DNA of 64,000 bases from Lumbricus terrestris. Lineage: Eukaryota > Annelida > Clitellata > Crassiclitellata > Lumbricidae. The translations under genes and the position numbers were made by a program. Shown one piece after another: positions 56,865 through 64,000 of this stretch. Where the stretch lies: assembly GCA_949752735.1 (NCBI GenBank), contig OX457036.1, forward strand, positions 86,559,987-86,623,986. The letters are read 5' to 3'. Each line of letters starts with the position of its first letter. Position 1 is the stretch's first letter. The notes below the pieces were generated by a model that saw only the letters and a program-made list of their open reading frames with translations, was not told the DNA's origin and ran no database searches.

Positions 56865-56956
56865 ATATTCTGGTCTCCACTGAAGGTTAACAGTGAAACG
56901 ATTATAAATCAGTTATCGGTTTTGATCATGCAACCCTTGATCCAAAAAGGAAATAA

Positions 56957-57432
56957 TTAAGTGTCACATGCCAGTGGATTAAGCAGTGTCATTCTCCTTG
57001 GATGCTTTCTGGCGTAGGCATTGATAATGTCATCAATGTCTAACTTGATGTCCTTGTGGACAAACAATAAAATGAGTGCATTAAATCTGTCCTCGTTCAT
57101 TGTACTTCGGAAACACGACTTCACAAATCCTAGTATCATTATGTGGTCACCAAAAGTACCTGGCTGAGCCATTTCATGAAGGTAAGACTCAACATCACCA
57201 TGTGAACCTTTTTCAGACAGATGTACTGTAGTGCCATCCAACAAGGTAAGACTATCACGTCGGTCCCAAAGATACTGAACGATGTCACTTCTTATTGTAG
57301 CTAGACTTATGTTTTTGCAGAGACATAATAGCTTCATTTGGTCAGATATTGATGTAAATAGACAATTGCCATCTTCTTTGGGATTTAATGACACTATGTT
57401 GTTCTGAAATGGTAAATGTGCTGGTGCAAATG
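56957..57432 (-). CDS. OTU-protease domain fused to hAT transposase C-terminus (exon)
   Basis: Starts after acceptor tatttcAG with FAPAHLPFQNN. The OTU catalytic core follows: NPKEDGNCLFTSISDQM, with the Asp and the nucleophile Cys in DGNC, then YLHEMAQPGTFGDHI. The later OTU segment with the catalytic His is absent. The frame instead continues VKSCFRSTMNEDRFNALILL, FVHKDIKLD and YARKHPRRMTLL, a hAT-type C-terminal dimerisation pattern, to a stop. OTU proteins cleave ubiquitin linkages; without the His this copy is probably inactive. It may be a genuine OTU-containing transposon ORF with an internal deletion, or a chance junction. Upstream exons were not found. Confidence 0.6.
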
Positions 57433-57919
57433 CTGAAATATTGCAATATCATTGATAAATGTATAATAATAATAATTTTCAAACTCGCAATTCTACATGC
57501 AGAATGTCTTCGTATTTGTTAAACTTCTTACATTGTTTACTTTTCCCCCGGGCACTCCGGGCCCCCCTCACACCGCCGGGCCCTGGGAATTTGCCCCTCC
57601 CCCTTTCTGCCCCCAAATAAAAATAATATAGTCGATGCCAATTTATCATACGATAATTAACATAGTAATGATAGAAATTGAATACACTAGTATTTGTATA
57701 AAAATAGATTCAATAAGCAAGGGATGCGCCTCATCCATGGACCGCACGCCACTGAGCGTTAAGAGAATGATTATATGAGTAGGCCTAGTTCTATATCCTT
57801 GATTTGCTTTTGTCCATAATATCGGCAGCTGAACGCTTTCGGCGACTATAATCAGCACGACGAATTTCAAAATTATAATGATAATCATATGCCATCTTTT
57901 GAGATTTAGGCCTAAGATA

Positions 57920-59545
57920 TATACCCGGCAGTCGATCGAGTCGTGGGCTACGATCGGCTTGGCTCTCGCGACGATCGACTCGATCGACTTCGTCGACTCG
58001 CCGGCCTCTCGACGACTCGATTGACTTGGCTCGGTCGACGATCGACTTTGTCGACTCGCCGACCTCTCGACGACTCGATCGACTTGGCTCGGCCAACGAT
58101 CGACTCGATCGACTTCGCGTCGACTTGGCCTAGTTTTGTCCCTTGCTCACCTCTGCAGTTATGTGATCTCAGAATGAAATTATACGATGGTAGATTTATG
58201 TCATAATCTGTGTGACGTAACAATAAGCCTAATTTCGTATTCTCAGTGAATTTATAGTAGATTTGCACTGTAATCGTAATAACGTCACATTAGGCCTCGT
58301 TTTAGATTCTGTAAATGAACTTCAATAATTATTACGGTAGATCTGTGCAGCCTAATAGATTTGTTTCATAATCAAAGCGATGTTGCGTCTAAACATCCCC
58401 AGTTGTGTGTTATGAAAATAAAATAATATGACAGCAGATCTGTATCATAATCGAAATGACGCCACAATAGACCTAATCCTGTTTTCTCAGTGAACTTATT
58501 TACTGGTATAATTGTATGATGATCGAAGTGCCGTCATAAAAGGCTACGTTTTATATTCGCAAAATTAACATAATAATTGTTTATTGTTAGCCTACATCGT
58601 AACCAGGGCCGGATTTATAGATCTGTTTAATAATCGAAGTGACGTCACAATAGGTCCTGGTTATATTCTCCAAATGCATTTTATAATAGTACATTGTATC
58701 AAAATCAAAGTACGTGACGTCACAATAGACCTTGCTTATATTCTCAGAATTAGCTTCCATAGGCTAATAGGCCTAGTATATTTGCATCATAATCGAAGTG
58801 ACGCCAAAATAGACCTTGCTTATATTCTCAAAATGCACTTCTATAATAGTACATTTTGTATCATAATCGAAGCGACGTCATAAAAGAGCCCCTTTTTATA
58901 TTCTTAAAATTAACATTTACATATATACAAGCGTATAATAGTAGATCTGTATCATGCTCAACGGGAACAGGACGATGAGAAAGTAGCACATGACTAAAAA
59001 AGTCATCAGATTTTAAATAATCTGAGTTGCCACGGGTTTTTAATAGTCTTTTGGGCGAAAGACTAAAAAAAAATTCCGCGAAATTTTTTCTGCTCCAGAC
59101 CCAAAGTTTTGGCCCTCCTTCCAAAATTTCTGTATCCGTCCCTGTACTCCTTCAACTCAAATCGAAAACGTACGTCTATAGTCAACTTTCACACTTCCAC
59201 TAACACGAAATCGCCAATTAACACTGCCAAAAGGTTCATTTGCTGACATGTAGGCCTACTTGTGTGCAAAAACTGAATTACGTCATTGAGCTTATACCAT
59301 GTAGGTCACTTTGAGTCTTCAAGAAATAGTAGGCCTAAGTAAAATATTTCTAAGTCGAGTCGATGAAACAGCGATCGACTCGACTTGCAAGTCGATCGAG
59401 TCGACGATTTTTCGATCGACTCGACTTGGCAAGACTCACGATCGACTCGACTTGCAAGTCGATCGAGTCGACGATTTTTCGATCGACTCGACTTGGCCGA
59501 GTTATGATCGACTCGATCGATCGACTCGATCGACTGCGGGGTATA
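57920..59545. mobile_element. TIR element with GATCGACTCGA repeats
   Basis: Left end TATACCCGGCAGTCGATCGA and right end TCGATCGACTGCGGGGTATA are near-perfect inverted repeats, with TA at the edges. The two terminal zones (57926-58125 and 59353-59535) are packed with permutations of CGATCGACTCGACTTGGC. The interior has about six diverged units resembling ATCATAATCGAAGTGACGTCA...ATATTCTCAAAAT. No protein was recognised. Confidence 0.7.
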
Positions 59546-59931
59546 CTAAGATAGGCTTATGTCTTCCCAACGGCAGTCGGCTTATTCGCGAATGATAAAA
59601 CTGCTTGTTTAAGCCGTTTTGACGGCGGACCACTCGACATATTTTTAAATTGACTAATTTCTATTTACGTAAATTTTGTCTGTACATGAACTTTGTGAAT
59701 GACGTCACGGCAAAAGTCATTGGTCACGTGGGCAACGTCTGCTAGCAACTCAGGTAAGGAGGTAAGAGAGCTCCGGTAAGAGAGCTCCATTCTGCCGGTA
59801 CAGCTATATACTTCAAACATCCTATTCCCAAATTGCAATTATATTAGTTTTAGGTCAATTTAGTTTGAGAACATTTGCTGCAGGTTTAGGGGGGGCGTAC
59901 GCCGGCTCCGCCCCCTCTAAATCCGCGCCTG

Positions 59932-60812
59932 CATAGGCCTAATGTGATTGCATGTATGTCTGCATATGCATGGCATGCCCGCGTGTAGATAAGTGAAGGC
60001 AATAATTATATACCCGATGTCCCGATGAAAAGTAGATATAGACAGTTAGACACCCCTGTTTGAGGATCCGGTCGATGATCATGTGATAAAACAGCTGTCA
60101 CTCGTTCAAACAGACGCGCCCTACCTAAAGTTATCGATGTCATGAATGCGGGAACGAAAAACGCGCTCGTACAGTCTGTACACTCCTGATTGAGGTCTGG
60201 ACTTTTAGACGGCCACAGCTGCGGGTTATGAAGCTGGGTGTCTTCTGGGACAACTACTACACTAAACAAATTATGATCAAATCCGAAATATGTAAACGCT
60301 AGAATTAGCCTAAGGTATACTTGCACTATAATATTAGGCCTATTAGCACCGAATCGTAGTAATGTGGATTAGGCCTATTTCTAATAATGCTGAAGAAAAG
60401 TCCTGTGGGTTTAACGGTTCAACTATGGGTCAAATTATTAACGTCCGGGTGTTTTGCTCAGAAACTTCCTGATTCATGACGTCCGCGTATTTGCGGCTGT
60501 TAGGCCTAAGTGTATGAAAAGAAATCCAATACATGTAAGAAAATAGTCTGGTCTTCTAATTCTTGCTATATGATAGCCAGCAGATATGCAAGCGCATTTG
60601 GTGGCTACAGCGTACCCAGGGTCATTAATTTAGGTCAGGCTAAAGCTTCCGCATTCAGACGTTAGTTAGCGTTTCAACTATGTCTTGATTAAACTAAGCA
60701 ATGGAAGTTAAGAATGCTGGACTTGTTCTTCGTTTATTTTTAAAATACGTTTAAGTCGAGCTGAAGAGGATATTTTGCAGTCAGTTACTTTGTATTCCAA
60801 ATAGCCATAAAG
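59932..60812. other. Region before the signal-peptide exon
   Basis: Apart from a mariner-like transposase fragment (60150-60265), no feature was recognised. The promoter of the 60813 gene should lie at the right end, but no TATA box was chosen. Confidence 0.4.
60150..60265 (-). pseudogene. Tc1/mariner-group transposase fragment
   Basis: The minus strand reads VVVPEDTQLHNPQLWPSKSP followed by DLNQ, close to the (W)PxxSPDLNP motif around the second catalytic Asp of Tc1/mariner/IS630 transposases. Only about 35 codons are alignable by eye. Confidence 0.45.
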
Positions 60813-60885
60813 ATGTCGAAAACGATTAAATCAGCTGGAATAATTGCGATTTGCTGCCTAATCCTGGCAACTACGGAGATCTATG
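60813..60885 (+). CDS. Signal-peptide exon of a second plus-strand receptor-like gene
   Basis: ATG at 60813 in context AAGATGT opens MSKTIKSAGIIAICCLILAT then TEIYG. This gives a basic start, a 14-residue hydrophobic core and a small-residue cleavage region. It ends in phase 1 at a consensus donor GTAAGT (60886). Phase 1 is what the Ig exons of the 1862-8980 gene require, so a related Ig receptor is a fair guess, but no downstream exon was recognised before the window ends. Confidence 0.65.
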
Positions 60886-61694
60886 GTAAGTGGATTGTTC
60901 ACCAAACATCACTTTCAAATAATAGGCTATTGTAGGAATGTAGGTCTTATCGCAAATGTAGTCCAGAGGTGTCACATTACGACTTCCTTGTTGAAATACA
61001 AATTAATTGCACGAGACCTGTTGCACGTGTGCAATGCATGTGGGCCTATCATGTATGCATGCATCCCACAGGTAGGCCTATGTTAGCACGCACGCATGCT
61101 TATCATCCAAAGACTTTCAACTTAGTTCAAGCTTAGTAACACGGCTCTCATCTGGAGTCAATCCGATCTCTGCTGTTTCTCTTTTACCGTCGAAACATCA
61201 GAAGTTTTGCCCATCACAGTTGCGAAGTTCCACAATCCACTATTCTAGAACCTTCACATTATCCCGCTCAGCTCACTCATTAACACTTTCTCAGTTGACC
61301 ATTATCATCAAACGTACGACAAAATTGCTCTTTCTCTTCCCGAGGTGCCTCACCAACCAACGTTTGGGGGAATCTCTGAGGTAGACACTAACGACAACTT
61401 TAATCTGGCCATTCGCCGATCTTTTTAGTCTTCCTGTTGTTATTTCCGGGAAACATACCAATCCCGCAGTAGCTTTTTTTAGTAGGCCTACATCAATGCG
61501 CAGCGCTGTCGACATTTTCTGACGGGAACTATTAGGTCTACAATATCAAAATGAATACATGTAAACAAGAGCTGCCGAATTTTTCAGGGGTAGGGGAAAT
61601 CTTACGTAGGCCTATTATAATTTCTCTGTGGAGAATAATATTAAAAATGTACATGCAAACACCAGCCGTCGGTTATTTTCTGGGGAATTGCCAT

Positions 61695-62055
61695 TGTCCA
61701 TACCATCTTGTCCATACCATTTTGTCCATACCATTTTGTCCATACCATCTTGTCCGTACTATTTTCTCCATACCATTTTGTCCATACCATTTTGCCTGTA
61801 CCATTTTGTTCCTACCATCTTGTCCGTACTATTTTCTCCATACCATTTTGTCCATACCATTTTGCCTGTACCATTTTGTCCCTACCATCTTGTCCGTACT
61901 ATTTTCTCCATACCATTTTGTCCATACCATTTTGCCTGTACCATTTTGTTCCTACCATCTTGTCCGTACTATTTTCTCCATACCATTTTGTCCATACCAT
62001 CTTGTCCATACCAATTTGTCCGTACCATATTGTCCGCTACCATTTTGTCCGGTCA
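61695..62055. repeat. 14-bp minisatellite with 70-bp higher-order unit
   Basis: Unit CCATACCATTTTGT is repeated about 25 times. The variant CCGTACTATTTTCT recurs exactly every 70 bp (near 61754, 61824, 61894, 61964), so five variant units form a higher-order repeat. Three overlapping open frames across it are artefacts of the 14-bp period. Confidence 0.95.
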
Positions 62056-62187
62056 CCGATTTGGTTTAAAGTATTAATGTAGGTCTGTTCTAAAAAGCCT
62101 GCGAGATTAGGTAGAGAATATTTCTAGTATGTAATATATCTCAATTTTCTCAGCCTAGACTATAGCCTACCTACTCCAAACCGTGCA

Positions 62188-62350
62188 TAGTGGCGAATTG
62201 GGTGCAGCACTCGACCTTTAAAACGGGGAGTTCGGGTTCGAGTCCCCGTTGCCTACAGTGTGCAATGTTATTGAGCAAATCCTTCACCGACAATAATTGT
62301 TCTGCGCCAAAGTTTGTGTAAACGAGCATCAAGTGAAATTGATGGCAGAG
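62188..62350 (+). mobile_element. tRNA-derived SINE
   Basis: Box A-like GTGGCGAATTGGGTGCAGCA and box B GGTTCGAGTCCCCG are spaced as in a tRNA. The downstream GAGCAAATCCTTCACC...CAATTGTTCTGCG resembles the body of 12750-12960. The tRNA-like fold was not checked base by base, and a functional tRNA is unlikely given the SINE body. Confidence 0.65.
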
Positions 62351-64000
62351 GAATTGGATCTCAAATGGTAAAGAAGAGTGCAGGATTTTTTATACCGGTC
62401 TGTCATGATGCTATTAATTGTGTGTTGGAATAGGTGAGACAAAATTGAAAAGAGAACATTGGCATCAGTGTTGTGATTTGGTTTATAGCGTAGAGTAGGC
62501 CTAACTGTATATTGATTTGCCCAAAATTTCGAAGAGAAGGATGCGATGAGTTGAATGCTATATTAGTGAATGCGACCTTCTTTCGACGATTATTGTTAAA
62601 GATATCGATTGCGAAAAACTGAAGATAAGTTTGAAGATAAATAAGCATCGCAAAATTAAAGAATCCATTACAACACTTTTCCAAAGCTGCTCAAGGCTCG
62701 ACTTTAAAGCAACTCAAGTTCCCATGCACGGTACTGGTACGCAACATCCGAACCTGGATAACTGGACTCAGATTCCAATCAATTGAGTTGAGTCAAGAAG
62801 ACATTTGACTTGTCTAAAAATGTAGGCCTACATCAAAATGTTCTAACTCCAGTTAGGCCTATATATATGTACAGCTTAATCGCTCATGTCTTTTGGTGGC
62901 ACTTTATTCGCCAAATTTAGTTAAATTTGATTGAATTTGCAAACAAAAGATCGTTCAATAGGCTACTAGTTGTAGGCCGTTGTCAAAATTAATAGTATAA
63001 CCCGTGACCCGTGGGTCCATTTAAGGACACCGGAATTTGTAATGCTATATTGTGCTTCTTTAAATAATTACAGTTACTTAGGCTCCATTGCTTTCTGTTA
63101 TGCCAAGCAACAGCGAATAATGTGGTATGGAATTTGGTGATGCTCCTGACAAACTTATTATGTTGCCATTGGAACTCTTTGGAAAAACAGTCCTGATAGA
63201 CTACTTCCTTTGCATTAGTCTAGTATCGCCACTCAGACTGTACTAAGACCGTAAATAGTGGTTTTTGCTTGAGCTTCTGTACAAGGAAGAAATTGGAAAC
63301 ACTTCGTAGAATTAGACAAAAAGTATTAGCCAGTCTATCACAAGGATGTTCTCGTCACGCAACCTGAAATCAGATATTCGGAAATACCAAAACGTTGTTC
63401 ATTTGAACAGGATGGTGACATTTCGAGGTCATGATGTACTCGAACCTTAGGCATAGGATAATTATAGGCCTAAGAGGCTGAGACTCGTATTTTCAAACCG
63501 CCAGAACGTTGTCACCCTAACGTCCAGGTTTAAATCAGTTGACTATAAAATATGGGAAATTACGTTATCGATGCTCTTATTAGTCAATGGCGTTCTTCGC
63601 ATGAGGCCGTGTGAAATTTAAAAAATAAATTATAGAGATAAAGCATATGTATGTATCATATATAATTAACTAAACCCATGGTTTAAATTGCATAGTAATG
63701 ACGTTTCCCTAGGGGAGAGTTGCTGTGAACGGACCGTTGCCTTAATTGGACCACATCCGATTTACACCCTAGATGAACATTATACAACTTTTAAACTGTT
63801 GTATTCCTGCGCAATTGAATATTGATCATATCGTTGTAGGCCTAATCAGTTTTGCGGAATGCTAAACATTTATTGAATTGCGGTTAAAACTCTATTTCAT
63901 GTAGCCTAGTTCTGTTCCAATTTTTTCCGTACCTGACAATGAGTGTGCACATTTTCGGGAAGCACTTAAATATGCAACCATGATTCTTTTAACTGTATAG

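Larger units (their letters stand above)
56668..59931 (-). mobile_element. Probable 3.3-kb hAT transposon carrying an OTU domain ORF
   Basis: Left end CAGTGGCGGATCCAGG and right end CTAAATCCGCGCCTG are imperfect inverted repeats, each followed inward by GGGGGGGCG. Only CATAG is shared by the flanks, so the boundaries are less certain than for other elements here. It contains the minus-strand ORF at 56957-57432 and a nested GATCGA-rich element (57920-59545). Confidence 0.5.
60886..64000 (+). other. Presumed first intron of the 60813 gene
   Basis: Apart from the minisatellite (61695-62055) and a tRNA-like SINE (62188-62350) I see no exon. Both strands are AT-rich to the window edge. Confidence 0.5.

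Noticed and set aside
57791..58268. Arg/Ser/Asp-rich frames on both strands
   Set aside because: They read GATCGACTCG repeats at the end of a TIR element.
61551..62082. Three long overlapping plus frames (PYH/SIPF repeats)
   Set aside because: A 14-bp minisatellite without stops is open in all frames; no start or splice context supports a protein.
1..64000. CRISPR arrays, bacterial operons, rRNA genes
   Set aside because: Composition, introns and repeats are eukaryotic. No direct-repeat/spacer pattern or rRNA-like sequence was seen.

Overview
This is eukaryotic, probably marine invertebrate deuterostome DNA: short exons with GT/AG borders, long AT-rich introns, Ig and EGF-receptor-family domains, and a dense load of hAT, Helitron, LINE and SINE copies. 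The hexamer AGGCCT, usually inside TAGGCCTA, is strongly over-represented outside one block. An echinoderm is my best guess, but it is a weak inference because nothing could be searched.

Layout. (1) About 1862-8980, plus strand: four exons of an immunoglobulin-domain type I membrane receptor (two Ig-like exons, a transmembrane exon, a long tyrosine-rich cytoplasmic exon). All joins are phase 1, and the leader exon is outside the window or unseen. A decayed inverted copy of the tail exon lies at about 10405-10690. (2) About 12458-47441, minus strand: a gene of at least 12 recognisable exons spread over 35 kb. It encodes an EGF-receptor-type ectodomain (signal peptide, L1, furin-like Cys-rich, L2, second Cys-rich region, short hydrophobic C-terminal segment). 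No kinase exon is visible in the window. (3) Inside one intron of that gene, between 20098 and 30922, sits a 10.8-kb insertion. Its core (20181-28724) is a near-perfect 8.5-kb palindrome with 4.2-kb arms and a loop of about 53 bp. To its right are eight copies of the 14-mer GTAGAGTCCGTGAC, a LINE fragment and a possible transposase remnant. (4) 47.5-60 kb: repeats, two abutting perfect hairpins, an OTU-protease/hAT-transposase fusion ORF, and a GATCGA-rich TIR element. (5) 60813-60885, plus strand: a signal-peptide exon ending in phase 1 that probably opens another receptor gene. A 14-bp/70-bp minisatellite follows it.

Together: one cell-surface receptor gene, a receptor-like ectodomain gene that may be a secreted or membrane-tethered decoy, and perhaps the start of a third receptor gene, all heavily invaded by DNA transposons. 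At least eight hAT-type insertions keep exact 8-bp target-site duplications, and some are nested. Exon calls rest on splice consensus, phase agreement and family resemblance read by eye.
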